Part shown: piece by piece, positions 19,848-34,056 of the stretch
Numbering within the stretch: the first letter of the stretch is position 1
Layout: the number at the start of each line of letters is the position of its first letter
NCBI GenBank assembly: GCA_010015675.1
Contig: ML977001.1
Location: 3,320-67,319, forward strand
Length of the DNA stretch: 64,000 bases
Source: Byssothecium circinans
Taxonomy: Eukaryota > Ascomycota > Dothideomycetes > Pleosporales > Massarinaceae
Reading direction: 5' to 3'
The notes under the pieces: generated by a model
What the model was told of the DNA's origin: nothing
Databases searched by the model: none
The model's input: only the letters and a program-made list of their open reading frames with translations
Program-made: the position numbers and the translations under genes

Positions 19848-21135
19848 ACGTGGACGGCGCCGGGTGATGAGGGAAAGATAATTCAGATCAGTACGACTTT
19901 CAGCATATTCGGTCTCGGATGGAGTCCTGGTGTGTAATTAGCAAAAAGCAAGCGACATGACTTGCGGCCTATCAATGGAGCTTGCCTTGCCTAGAGCGAG
20001 TGCTTCGATCACAATACGATGGAGGCTTCACTTGGGTGACTGCCGATTCAACCATTGGTGATCTTTCACAGTCTCTGTGACTCTTGATGTCCGTATGTGC
20101 GTGCTTGGTGTACTGACGAGAGCCGTTAGCTTGCCTCACCATATTCCCGTAGGAATGCTCAGACTTATCGTCGCCCTGCCATTGCTGATGTCTCTTGACT
20201 TCCGGCTTTGTCCGGAGTAATTGTCCCAGTTCCATGAGTTGTCGTAAGCCCACTTCCGGTTACGAGAGCTTTCTATACTACCTTCCCGGACAAGAGACTC
20301 AATGCTGTCATAGGCTCTAGGCGTACATTGCCGAGCGCAATATAAATGCCATGCCAAAGATATACAAGTTCAAGCTCTAAAAGAGCCGTCTGCCATGGTT
20401 CAGGTAACGGACTTGTTCCTGCTCCTTTATCTCCCCAATGTTATCAATCTCGCCTGACGAAACCATGTGCCTCTCTGTCTATCATACATGTTGTGATTTT
20501 CATACGCAGACTGCTAGATCCACAAGATGCAGCATCTAGTCTATCAAAAGAAAAAGAACATGGCGCTCAAACAACCCAACCCGAAATCCTAACGCCTTCG
20601 CACTCGGGCGCAAAAACACAAAAGTCCAGCGTAAACCATACTATGTATGTACACGTAGAAACCAAACCATCCCAGTGATACTTGCACCACATGTCCTACA
20701 CAACCCTTACCTCGCCATAGGACTCCCTCACGCACTGACTCACTGAAACATACCAAAATACCACACCCCTCCCCACACGCAAAAGCCCGTACGACAAGAC
20801 GGGGGACGTTTTCCACCATCGACTTCCTAATCCAGCACTCGATCGATAGCTGCAAAGGACATACTTACCTACATTACCTACCTGCGTAGAGTAGAGTAGA
20901 GGAGTGAGTGGTGAAAGTGGTTCAGCTCTCACACCGCTGGTCACGCCATCGTCGCACACACCTACCCTACCCAGTACACGTACCTCGAGATCGTGCGGTA
21001 CGGGGTACCGAGTTGGGTTGGGTTGAAGTATCATCGCTCTATGCGGCCATTTGGTTTGCTATGCTATGCTATGCTATGCTGCATTCGACATTCGACATTC
21101 TTTATACTTAATACGGCTGCTCTGCTCTGCTCGGC
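19848..21135. other. intergenic, no gene seen; pentanucleotide repeat at the end
   Basis: No supported coding frame. The right end carries four copies of ATGCT (21061-21080) and a short CATTCGA repeat just before the assembly gap, so low complexity probably caused the gap. Confidence 0.55.
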
Positions 21136-21690
21136 NNNNNNNNNNNNNNNNNNNNNNNNNNNNNNNNNNNNNNNNNNNNNNNNNNNNNNNNNNNNNNNNN
21201 NNNNNNNNNNNNNNNNNNNNNNNNNNNNNNNNNNNNNNNNNNNNNNNNNNNNNNNNNNNNNNNNNNNNNNNNNNNNNNNNNNNNNNNNNNNNNNNNNNNN
21301 NNNNNNNNNNNNNNNNNNNNNNNNNNNNNNNNNNNNNNNNNNNNNNNNNNNNNNNNNNNNNNNNNNNNNNNNNNNNNNNNNNNNNNNNNNNNNNNNNNNN
21401 NNNNNNNNNNNNNNNNNNNNNNNNNNNNNNNNNNNNNNNNNNNNNNNNNNNNNNNNNNNNNNNNNNNNNNNNNNNNNNNNNNNNNNNNNNNNNNNNNNNN
21501 NNNNNNNNNNNNNNNNNNNNNNNNNNNNNNNNNNNNNNNNNNNNNNNNNNNNNNNNNNNNNNNNNNNNNNNNNNNNNNNNNNNNNNNNNNNNNNNNNNNN
21601 NNNNNNNNNNNNNNNNNNNNNNNNNNNNNNNNNNNNNNNNNNNNNNNNNNNNNNNNNNNNNNNNNNNNNNNNNNNNNNNNNNNNNNNNNN
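21136..21690. other. assembly gap (555 N)
   Basis: The bases are all N. The open frames that appear to cross it are artefacts. Confidence 1.
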
Positions 21691-21785
21691 AATGAGATGA
21701 GATGACGGGATGGTGGGATGATGGAATAAATGTGACGAGTCGTGCATGTAGTTTGCGTGGCGCATGTTCTGTGCGTGGAGGCAAT

Positions 21786-21813
<28 letters not shown>
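21786..21813. repeat. homopolymer of 28 G
   Basis: An uninterrupted run of G 96 bp after the gap. Its true length is likely uncertain because such runs are poorly sequenced. Confidence 0.95.
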
Positions 21814-21816
<3 letters not shown>

Positions 21817-22650
21817 CCGGTAGTCTGGTGGAGTGTAGGCTGGGGTATGGCGAGACGCTGTGGCGTAGGGCCCGTTTGGTTGCGTTTCGCTGGGTTGGGT
21901 TGGGATTGGTGGCGGAGAATGTGGGTGGTGGGATTCTGTGTATGTGTGTTTGTATGTATGTATTGTGGTTTTGAGGAAAAGGAAGACGTAGCTCTCGGAT
22001 AATGATGATGCGTGGGCGTTATGTGGGAGAATCTTTGCTGTGCATGATACAGGAACCCAGACGTACTGTAGTACATGGCATGGCATTGCATTGCATGATA
22101 ATTGAGAACAACCCGATCGCTGAAAGGGGAACGTGTAGTGTATCACGAAGCGCGAGCTATCATCAAAGCACGAAAATTGCTGGGACGAGGGAGGCACGAA
22201 AATGTAAATATCCACAATAGTATTTTTTGGGTATTCAGTTCAGTTCGCTTTGCGAGCAATTGATTATTCGGTACAAAGACTTCCTTCCCGCTATGGGAAG
22301 AAAAACTTTCCTTTCGAGCTGAGGTATCCCCAACAATGTAGATAGAACCCTGTTTCCATCCATCCATCCATCCACTCCATAGAAAAAAAGAGGGAAAATA
22401 GATCAGCGATCGACGACCTGAGGGGGAATAAGACGAGACGAGACGACAATGAAACAAGAAAACACGGCCGAAGCCAAAGACGAGAGGCGAAAAAGCCCAC
22501 GTCATTGGAAAAATGTACAAAACGCCATACCGGAAACCAAAGACGAACAAACGCGACCTTGATCCCAGATAGATGTTCAGAGAAGAGAAACTCCGACGAA
22601 CGCAACCATGCTATGCACAACGATACACAGACACACACGCAAGGAGGGGT
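21814..22650. other. intergenic, no gene seen
   Basis: The 3' side of the membrane-protein gene. It contains a short (CATC)n tract near 22355-22375 and no convincing coding frame. Confidence 0.5.
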
Positions 22651-24262
22651 TTATCTCTGGTGCGTCGTAACATTCGTTCCGAAATCGAAGCCTTGTGCCG
22701 TCGGTGTAGCTTGAGGCGGATACGACGGGCTGGCCATGGGCTGGTAGGCTCCTGGAATGGGTACCGAGGCGTACGTTTGTTCACCTGGGGCGGCGGCAAC
22801 GTGCTCTTGTTTCCGTTCTTCTCTGAAACCGGGCGATGAGGGTGGCAGAGGCGGGCTTACGGTTCCGGTTCGTGCGGGCGCTTCGAAGCCTCCTTGCTCG
22901 ACCTTGGGCGTCGCGCCTTGGATCCTGATTGGCGGTGCTTTCAGTGAGAAGGGCTGCGGTTGGGTGATCTCGCGGGCGAACTGGATTGGTTCGGCTTCGC
23001 CATTTTCGGCGGCCGAGTGCGGGTCGACGTGCGCGGGGTGGCCTGGTGGTGGGCGCCAGCCGCCAGAGCGAGGAGACATGGGACCGAAGCCGGGGGTGTT
23101 GGGTGCAGATTGAGAGCGCAGTTGGGCGAGGTAGAGGTCGGAGCGGGCCTTGTCGCGGACGGCCATGGACTTTCGGAGCTTGCGCTTCGACCAGAAGCGG
23201 TAGAAAACGATGGCGTAGATGACGATGCAGAGGGTCTCGATGACCACTTCGATGATGCAACAGACAAGCGCCCAGTTCTGTTGATCTCGTTAGACATGTC
23301 ACTTTAAGGAGAGGGAAATGGCAGTGCTTACCTGGAGACGGCAGACGAGAGCATAAGACACATCGTCCTCGAACAAGTGTCGCCGCTTGTTGTCTACACA
23401 TGACCATCCCCACATGTCTTTTCCGTTTCCTTGGGCTTTACTCTGGTTAAAGACGGCGGCGCCAATGGCCCACATGATGATGCTGAAGATGAAGAATCCA
23501 ACGGCGAAGACGGTGTAGTATGCGGCAACCTTCTCTGCTCTGTGATGGCCACCTCTTGAGTATGCGATGAGAACACCGACAGACATGGCCAGTGAGATAC
23601 AGGCGATGCAGAGAAGCAGAACTTGAGGCCAGATTTTCGTGTTTGCCGCCCATGCTGGGAGGCCGTTCCTCGGTGCCAAGTTCTTTGTTGCGTTGAAGAT
23701 GGCGAAGGCGGTTGCGAGCATGGAGAGAACAATCAGACTGCAAGCGAAGTTGATTCCACGGAGGAAGATCTTTGCTATCCTGACCCGGACTTTGACTTTC
23801 TGCTGGCTGTTAGTGTTCTGTGCTATACAAGTTCGGGGTGCAACATACAATATCTTTCTGTTGCTCCTTCTCAGTCATCTCTTCCCTCTTCTCCAACACC
23901 TGCTCTTCCCTGAAGGTCGGACTGAGGATCATGGTTTCCGTCGTCCGTGGTGGGGCGCCAGGTGACTTTAGTGCGCTCCTGAGGGGAGTCTTTGGCGTAG
24001 GGGGCGGAAGGTATTTTCGGTCGGTTTCTTCCATTTCGACGGCAGAGACGTAGCCGAAGCCGACGTCTGAGATTTGAGCTTGCGGCTTGTAGTGGTTCGT
24101 TGGATAGGAGAGGGGAGACCGCGGCGGATCGATTGGCGAGTACACTGAAGTAGCTTCGGCGAAGCGTGCTATGCGTGGAGTCTTTACAGACGGTGCGAGC
24201 GATTCTTCGGATGTGCGTTTCTCAACGGTAACTGTGACAGACTTCTTATCGTTGGTGGCCAT
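22651..24262 (-). CDS. fungal four-helix membrane protein (MARVEL-like topology)
   Basis: Model: complement(join(22651..23277, 23332..23799, 23849..24262)), 502 residues, introns 54 and 49 bp with good splice sites. Residues 1-138 are a charged, Ser/Pro-rich cytosolic part. Four membrane helices follow at about 153-174, 196-218, 231-254 and 295-318. A conserved-looking loop between helices 3 and 4 has two Cys (WGWSCVDNKRR and ALVCRLQ). The C-terminal 180 residues are Pro-rich and disordered. The number and spacing of helices recall MARVEL-domain proteins of the plasma membrane, but I did not see a diagnostic motif. I do not recognise a specific function. Confidence 0.8.
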
Positions 24263-26726
24263 TCTAGGACTTGTTCCAAATCACACGACGGGTGTATGAC
24301 GTGAGATGACCATGGACTGCGCGAAGGGAAGAAGGCGAGTGCGATGAGAGATGGGTACGTCTAAGGGTAGGAGAGCAACTTGGATCCAGCCCAGGCACAA
24401 GGAGATGTGTATATGGTGAAGAGACGGGAAAGAGGACGACGAAGACACGAAAGTATTACAATAAGAGACCTGCTGGCAGGAAAAGAGGAAGCAAGGACAG
24501 AGGGCGAAGCGCTGGCCTTTTGTCTCGGGCGCTTCGAGGGCAGTAGGTATTGAAGAGGGCACGGGTGATGGTGGGGAGGGACGGGAAGGAGGGCTGGCGG
24601 GTACTTACACAAGGTCTAAATGTATGGCGCCAAAGTAGGCGGCGGTACCACTGCAGGTCCGCGTCTGATAGGTGCAGTGGGGAGACGAACTGGTCGCGAT
24701 GGGCGCGCCGAGGAGGGAGGAGAGTGGACCAGAAATAGACGCCCGGATGAAATGCAGCAGACGATTAGAAAAGTGTGGGCTTCCAGACCGGCGCACACAG
24801 CTACAGGGCAGACGGTCTTGGTGGTGAGAAAGCTGACGGGTTGCTGATTCTAGTCTGGAGCGGGATCTGTGGACCTGACAGCGCAGTGCCGTGCGGTATG
24901 TGAGTCGTCGTGTCGCCCTCCAGACGGCCGTTGGGCTGCCCGATTGCGGTTGCGTCTGTCGTGTGCCTCTGCGGGCGGCGAGGTGGAGGGAGGGTTCGGA
25001 TGGAAGCCATGTCGAATGTCTGGCTGGCTCTACAGATGGCGTGCCAGTAGGAAGAAGCAGATGCGCCGAGCGCTGTAGGCTGTCTACAGGGCCAGGGAGT
25101 TGTCGAGATGGACCAATTGGCCGCCGACGTTTCGCGCCCTCAGAGAACGCCCAAGGCGATTGTGCGGTGTGACTGGTTGCGACGGCCCAGGTCGCATAAA
25201 CGAGTGAGAAACAAGCTTGGACGGCGCCTCGCGGGGAACGATACAGGCCAATCGCCCCGAGGTTCGAAAGATTCGAACAGACGCTGATGCTGCTGGCGTC
25301 CGTGGGAAGAGACAAGAGACAAGAGACATGGCCTCGAGGTCGAGTCTCTCCGTCTCCATCGCATGAGACATAAAGCTCCCCAGTCCGCGCAATCGCCACA
25401 TCGCCATCTCCATCGCCATCACCACCAGCACCGTCAGCACCATCTCGTAGATTAATTGTCCAAGGCATAAATTCAACCGTCAGCGCCAGAGGCACATCGC
25501 ATCGCATTCAGACCCCTGTCGACGCATCAACGCAGCTAAATCACCCTTTCAGGGTCGTTTAGCGGTGCGAAGATGCACCTCTTGCCTCTTCCATGCCATT
25601 TGATAGCGGTTGCGGGACGCTAGACCCTTTGCATCTAAGCTTCGACCCCAAAAATAGGCGTGCGTGAGCGCCGAACAGGAGCCATCTTACGATGCATGAG
25701 ATGGTGGCTTCTCTAGACTCTCACTGCAGCTTCTACGACGGCCACCTTTGCGCCCACCTCTCATCATCTGGCGTGGGCGACATCATCGAGTGGGATAGCA
25801 GACGATAGGATTGCGGGTGGCAGCATCGCCGCAGTGAGAAGGGAAGGGCCCGTCCCTTCCGAGGCGGCCGGCGTTGGGCATGACAGGAACTTGAGTGCGC
25901 CGAACTGTGTCACATCGTCTGCGTAAACACCGGTGTTGTACTCTACACACGGCAGCGAATGCGGGGGCCACATGCATCACGTACTCACTCGGTCGGGGAC
26001 ATTTCCCTTTCTTGCCACCCAAAGCAGCCTCGCCATCTCACCTCGTGCGCCAGTTCAACGTCCCCCTCTCTCCCTTACCAGCATCGTTACCAGAATACCC
26101 TTTCACGGGTACTGCCTCTGTACATCCGTTGTTTATTTTTATCCCAACCCCTTCTCCCACCATCCACACACCGCGCACCAGACCCCGGACCATCCGTTCC
26201 CCGTCCCCATCCCCTTCCTCCACCGTCAACGTGCTCGCTGCGTGCTCACTGCATGCATATCGCAACTGTTTCGAAACATTTTAAGCCCGTTTCGGCCTTG
26301 GCTTCCCTTCTCGATGTCTTCCCTGTCGTCTATATATTGGATTCGCCTTACTTCTTATGTACTGTAGACTCGAAAGCGAAGAGCCTGGTTGCCTCGTTAG
26401 CTGAGGAAAGACACACTACGTTAGCGGGTGAGATGGAGGTATTTTGGGGCATTAACATTACTATTCTGAATGGCTAGAGCTTACTCTGTGCAGATGATGC
26501 CCTCGCTTTCGCTTCGAGTACAAGAATACCGACACAGAAACAGACATAGATCCAGATACAGATCCAGAAACAGAAACAGGACGTACATGTATGTACAGGA
26601 CATGAAATGCAGGTACAAAAATACAAAAGTAATACTAAAACAACACTTCGCAAAAAAAGTTTTGGAAAAAATAGAAACACAACCCCCCAAGCGCAAACCC
26701 CACACGCCTCTCTCTTTTCCCTCCCT
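24263..26726. other. long intergenic region, no gene seen
   Basis: About 2.5 kb. Several overlapping open frames occur on both strands in the GC-rich part (the longest, 24605-25507 on the minus strand), but their composition is arbitrary and they overlap each other, so I read none as a gene. The part next to 24262 should hold that gene's promoter and leader. Confidence 0.45.
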
Positions 26727-29360
26727 CTAGTGCCCATACTCCCTCAACACCTCATTATAAGGCTGATAGAACTTCGTATCCCTAACCTGACTCCCCCTCC
26801 TATCCAGACTCCTGCCCCTTCTCCCCTCCGAAAACAGCGGCTTAGGTACCAACTCCCCCTCCCACCTCTCCCTACTCCTCGCCGGCGCCGACGGCGCCCT
26901 CCGGTACCCCTCCCTCGCAGCATGGGACTCGTGGTATGGACTTAGCGGCGGGTACACTGTATTCCCCTTCCTCGTTGCCGTCGCTGTCGGCTGCGCAGCA
27001 CCAGGAGTGGTAGAAGCGAAATCGATACCTTGACAAGCAAAAGAAGCGTCAGAACCATTTCTCTTCCTAGACGTCGTCCAGGCACCAAGGCCCGGGGGTT
27101 TTTCTTTTCCGTTTTCCTTGCCTTTACCTTCTTTTTCCTTCTCCTTTTCCTTTTCCGTGGTGAAGATTTCCTGCCAGAAGGAGGATGAGGAGTGGGAGGG
27201 CTTGTGGGAGGGCTTACTTTTAGTAGGTGCGAGGCCTGGACGCTGTTTCGAGGCTATGGCTTCTGTCGCGAGCGCTGGTGGCGGCGGTGGCGGGGGAGGA
27301 GGAGGAGGAGGAGGAGGGAGATATGTAGGTGGTGGTGTAGGAGCGCGGAGGTTTCTCTTACTGATATTTGGTGTTTGACTCCTACCCCTCCGTCCCCGCT
27401 CATACCCCGATACTACACTGGTCGTGCTCGCCATGGACACATGCGCCGGACGGCCGCCACCGATGATGGGCTGCGGTCTCGAGATGTGGAGTTTCAGCGC
27501 GTTCTGCTTGGAGGAAGAAGACGTGTTAGCGAATGGTCTGGCAGGTTGTTGGGAAACTTGATGGTCAGTGTCCTCCACAGCGCAGAGTCTATGCAGAAAA
27601 CGAGAGAACCCGTTTTTCCCTTGCTTTTGCTTCTTACCGACCGTGGTGTGCTGTTCGGCAGAAAAAGGGGCAGCATAGGAAATTCCAAGACCTACGGGTG
27701 CTGGTACCACAGGAGATGGCGGAACAGGCGGAGGAGGTAAACCCCTCTTCACCGCATTCCTCCTATATATATCCTCCTCGCGCTCTCGCTGATCCACAAC
27801 ATCGACTCCACGACTCGCCATCGTCCCCCCGATGCCCAACCCCAAGGCAGAAGAACCCTTTCTCGAGCCGGGACTCGGGGGCACAGGCGGCGGTGGAAGA
27901 CCGCGTTTCCCCTTCCCCGAGTTTCTAACTTGTCTGCGAGATCGCGGCGCTGGATCAATGTGCGGGACGCGTCGGTATGGCTTGGCCCTGTCAATGAAGA
28001 CTTCTTGCGCGTCGTGGGTTACGCTGGTGGAGGCGCCGACTTCGATGGTGAAGCCGGATTGGGGGGTGCCACTCACCGCTGTGCTTCCACTTGTTCCTAC
28101 GCGGGAGTTCTTTGACGCGGTCGAGGAGTTAGTTGACGAGGAGCCGCGCTGTGGGATATGCTTCGAGGGATGTTTGAACCCCATACCTGGAGGAGGGCGA
28201 GGAATAGCTAGGGGAGAGGGCGAGTGTGAGCGTGAGCGTGAACCTGTGCACTCACTCCCATCAGTCATCGAACGAAGCGGCGACGAAGACGTCGTCCGCA
28301 TCGGCCAAACCGTAGACGCATTACTATCTTCCCGTCCCCTTATGACAGTCTCGTAGATATCGTGAAGCTGCACTTCCTGCGCCTGCACCCGCTTGAGCGC
28401 TTTATTCTGCTTGCGCAGGCTCTGGATCCCGAGCCAAAGTTTCTGGCCTTCACCCTTGGGACCTGCGGTGTAAATATCCTTAGCACTGCGGTAAATGGCA
28501 GCGAGGGGGGGCGTACTTTTCCATGCCACGGCGTGGGTGTCCACGCTACTGGACGTACAATGTGTCGTGGAAGAGCGGTCCTTTTCACTCTTGGTCTCCT
28601 CTATTTTGTCACTGGAGCGAGGGGAGGGAGGTCCTGGACTTCTCGCCGTCTCGAAGCTCGGAAATGCAGTCATCGGGGACTCTCTCTGCCTCTGCTGTTC
28701 GCTTTCTCGGGCGTAGGTTCGGGAGAGACTCTCATTGGAATCCCTAATAAATGCCCATCCGATGTCAACGGGCGGCTTCTCACTAGGGGCGAGCTCCGGT
28801 CTGTCCAGGCTGATCGGCGACACTGGATTATCCATCCCAGCCAGCAAGCCCTCGGAAAGCGGCGACACTTTCGCCGTCTGGGGTAAGATGAATGGCGTTT
28901 TTGGGAGCGAATATGTTCTCCGCTCTGGCTGGGGCCAGTTGGCTGGATTCATGTAGAAGCTCTGACGGGGCCCGTCATCTTCTGTGTCGGTTGAGTATAT
29001 GGACTCTGATTCGTAGAGTGAGGGTGTGCTGGATGGTCGACTATACAGATCAGCATTATCAGGAAGGTAAGGATTGGATTGCTTCAGGGTTTGTACTGGC
29101 TCCGTGATGCGCGAAGACGATGCTTTGTTGAAATTGGATCTGTTATCGACGGCGGCCCTTTTGCTACCTCGCATGTTGTCATCCATCGGGCCAGGGCCGC
29201 GGAGAAAAGATTTGGTGATGACTGGAGGCGGAATCCTGGGATTGGTCATCGTTTCAGTGTGGTCTGTAGATCGAATTACCTTGTTCTTACAGTGTTGAGG
29301 AATCGGCGAGCGGTGTTTTCGGAAACGGATACTACGGTGGAGATGCAGAGAAGAAAGCAC
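26727..29360 (-). CDS. large disordered proline/serine-rich protein, function unknown
   Basis: One long frame gives up to 877 residues. Met38 (29249), at MTNPRIPPPVI, is an equally good or better start, because the upstream 37 codons are low in similarity to the rest. The protein is almost wholly low complexity. It has two copies of GLPPPPVPPSP (about residues 488 and 540), a run of 14 or so prolines (about 690), a Lys/Glu-rich block (KEKEKEKEGKGKENGKEK) and a short ordered-looking segment WLGIQSLRKQNKALKRVQAQEV that may form a coiled coil. Proline-rich motifs suggest SH3/WW or profilin contacts, which is inference only. The stretch 27504-27637 has donor-like GTAAGA and CTAAC/CAG acceptor-like signals, so the exon structure there is unsure. 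No family recognised. Confidence 0.65.
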   Translation of the reverse strand: MLSSLHLHRSIRFRKHRSPIPQHCKNKVIRSTDHTETMTNPRIPPPVITKSFLRGPGPMDDNMRGSKRAAVDNRSNFNKASSSRITEPVQTLKQSNPYLPDNADLYSRPSSTPSLYESESIYSTDTEDDGPRQSFYMNPANWPQPERRTYSLPKTPFILPQTAKVSPLSEGLLAGMDNPVSPISLDRPELAPSEKPPVDIGWAFIRDSNESLSRTYARESEQQRQRESPMTAFPSFETARSPGPPSPRSSDKIEETKSEKDRSSTTHCTSSSVDTHAVAWKSTPPLAAIYRSAKDIYTAGPKGEGQKLWLGIQSLRKQNKALKRVQAQEVQLHDIYETVIRGREDSNASTVWPMRTTSSSPLRSMTDGSECTGSRSRSHSPSPLAIPRPPPGMGFKHPSKHIPQRGSSSTNSSTASKNSRVGTSGSTAVSGTPQSGFTIEVGASTSVTHDAQEVFIDRAKPYRRVPHIDPAPRSRRQVRNSGKGKRGLPPPPVPPSPGSRKGSSALGLGIGGTMASRGVDVVDQREREEDIYRRNAVKRGLPPPPVPPSPVVPAPVGLGISYAAPFSAEQHTTVGKKQKQGKNGFSRFLHRLCAVEDTDHQVSQQPARPFANTSSSSKQNALKLHISRPQPIIGGGRPAHVSMASTTSVVSGYERGRRGRSQTPNISKRNLRAPTPPPTYLPPPPPPPPPPPPPPALATEAIASKQRPGLAPTKSKPSHKPSHSSSSFWQEIFTTEKEKEKEKEGKGKENGKEKPPGLGAWTTSRKRNGSDASFACQGIDFASTTPGAAQPTATATRKGNTVYPPLSPYHESHAAREGYRRAPSAPARSRERWEGELVPKPLFSEGRRGRSLDRRGSQVRDTKFYQPYNEVLREYGH

Positions 29361-30693
29361 GTACGCAGAATATGCAGCTGGTTCTTCTTTTGCATATCAC
29401 GGCGGTGCTTGCGCCTATTACGTGTGTAGCTTAAGGCGGTACAAGCTCTGGGGTTGGTACCGCGAAATATTATGACTCCGATACCACGTGAGGGTGTGCT
29501 GTGATCTCTGGTGGTAGCAACGGCGAACAAGTGTGCGGCGCTGATGAGGATTTCGAAACGCTATGCTATGCTGTAGTAATCAATCAGTCAATAAGATAGT
29601 GTGTATGTGATATGAAGTGGGCAGCTGAACTGCAAGGGAAGGGTGCCGAGTAGTTTTATTATCTCATGGTGGCCATCCGAGCGGCTACTAAATTAGCCAT
29701 CAAAGAAAGTCCAAGGCGAAATCAGGGCAGAAGACAATGGTGAAGCGTGCGGTAGAACAAAGCTCGCTTTGTCCAATTGTTCGGACGCGTGAACGAATCG
29801 CAACTGCACAATGCTTCAATAGGCTGAGATACACTGCACTGTGGCAATGAGAAAGATTTTGATGTAGGGTTGCAATCGCAGTCTGCCTCAAAAGTGCGAG
29901 CGTGATGTGTTGGTACGTGATGGAGTGGAAATTTGGAGCACTGTCGAGGGGCAGGACGTGGTCCTACCTTTGGTCGTACAATACCAAGTTGAAATGTGAC
30001 CGTGAGCCACGTGAGACTTGTACCACGGATCTTCGACCTCGAGAGTGATTCGGCCTATTGTCCAAGGTAGTGGAGGTGATATGTGTGAAGACCCAAGTTC
30101 CATCAAGCTCGTCGAGGCTTTTAACAAGGGATTGTGGCACGGAGCACTCTATCTGAGATGCTCGTTAGCTCGATGCCTACATGTAACAACAGGGCAAGAC
30201 TCACTCATGGTAAGGTAGCGCCGGTTGCTTCTGTATAACCTACCCAGGTGCCTGTTCTGGGGGAGCGGAGCCAAAAGGGACATATCCGTGAGTGCTCAAG
30301 CTCCTACGCAAAGCTCGGCCGGAGCTTTGGCAAGATACTGTAGCACATAGCCCTTGAATCGCTTCGTTGCAAGACTCAGCCCCCATGATCGGTTGGCAAG
30401 CTCGACTAGATTAAATTGCCATCATTAATGGGTCTAGTTGGATGTTAATTGGTCGATGTTTTTGCCCAAACATCTAACGAACACTCCAGGTGTTACTGAT
30501 GCCTGGGTTATACAGCCTGTCACACGTACGTAATGAACAGCGAACAGGGCAGGCAATTTGTACAGGGTCCTTGACCTCATAACGCGTATATTCATGACGG
30601 AGGTCGTTACTCTACAAATTTTTGGAGTGGAGATAGATGCCGTGCATCTTCCGTATTACCCATGCTGATGTGTTTCAGCGCCCTCTGCCCACT
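29361..30693. other. intergenic, no gene seen
   Basis: About 1.3 kb between the 5' end of the disordered-protein gene and the 3' end of enolase. No supported coding frame. Confidence 0.5.
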
Positions 30694-33265
<2,572 letters not shown>

Positions 33266-34056
33266 ATGTAAGAACTGCGGCCCGGCTTGCTTCAAGTATC
33301 AACTATTGACTATGTATGTAGGGAGGTACTGCTAGGAATTACGGGCAAGGACTTTACCCTCATCGCCGCGTCGAAAGCCGCCATGCGAGGCGCCACCATC
33401 CTCAAAGCCTCCGACGACAAGACCCGGGAGCTCAACCCGCACACACTGATGGCATTCTCCGGGGAGGCGGGTGATACAGGTAACCCTCACCACTAAGACC
33501 CAAGTAGAGGATAATCTATCGTCGGATAAGGCGGCTAACATGCCCTAGTACAATTCGCCGAATACATTCAAGCGAACGTACAGCTGTACTCGATGCGCAA
33601 CGGCATGGAGCTCTCACCGTCCGCGACCGCCAACTTCGTCCGAGGAGAACTCGCCCGCGCGCTGAGATCACGGAGGCCCTACACTGTGAACCTGCTGCTG
33701 GGAGGGTATGACAACATTGCGGATAAGCCGACGTTATACTGGATCGACTACCTGGCGAGTTTGGCGCCGGTACCGTACGCCGCACATGGCTACGCTCAGT
33801 ACGTTCACCATACATTGTTATCACTATTGTAGATCTTACACTGACGGAACTCAGGTACTATTGCCTCTCCCTCCTAGACAAGCACCACCACCCCGACATC
33901 AACTACGAGCAGGGCCTCAAGATCCTACGCATGTGCACGCAGGAGCTGAAGCGTCGTCTACCCATCGATTTCAAGGGCGTCATGGTCAAGGTGATAACGA
34001 AGGATGGCATAAAGGACGTCGAGTATGAGGATGATGTCAAGGTGGCTATACCGTGA
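33266..34056 (+). CDS. PRE1: 20S proteasome subunit beta-4 (Pre1/PSMB2)
   Basis: Model: join(33266..33267, 33322..33479, 33549..33798, 33855..34056), 203 residues. It is a non-catalytic beta-ring subunit: the family lacks the N-terminal Thr nucleophile, and here the protein starts directly with [12 protein letters not shown], as PSMB2 proteins do. Conserved parts are [40 protein letters not shown] and [12 protein letters not shown]. The first intron (54 bp) splits the start codon after AT; G comes from exon 2. The other introns are 69 and 56 bp, and all junctions rebuild conserved residues. Another proteasome factor, ECM29, lies at 59.9 kb. Confidence 0.93.

Noticed and set aside
21064..22091. 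Open frames that run through the N gap
   Set aside because: Artefact of translating N as X; no evidence of coding on either side.
24605..25507. 300-codon open frame on the minus strand upstream of the membrane-protein gene
   Set aside because: It overlaps other long frames on both strands in a GC-rich stretch, has arbitrary composition, no conserved segment and no clear splice or start context.
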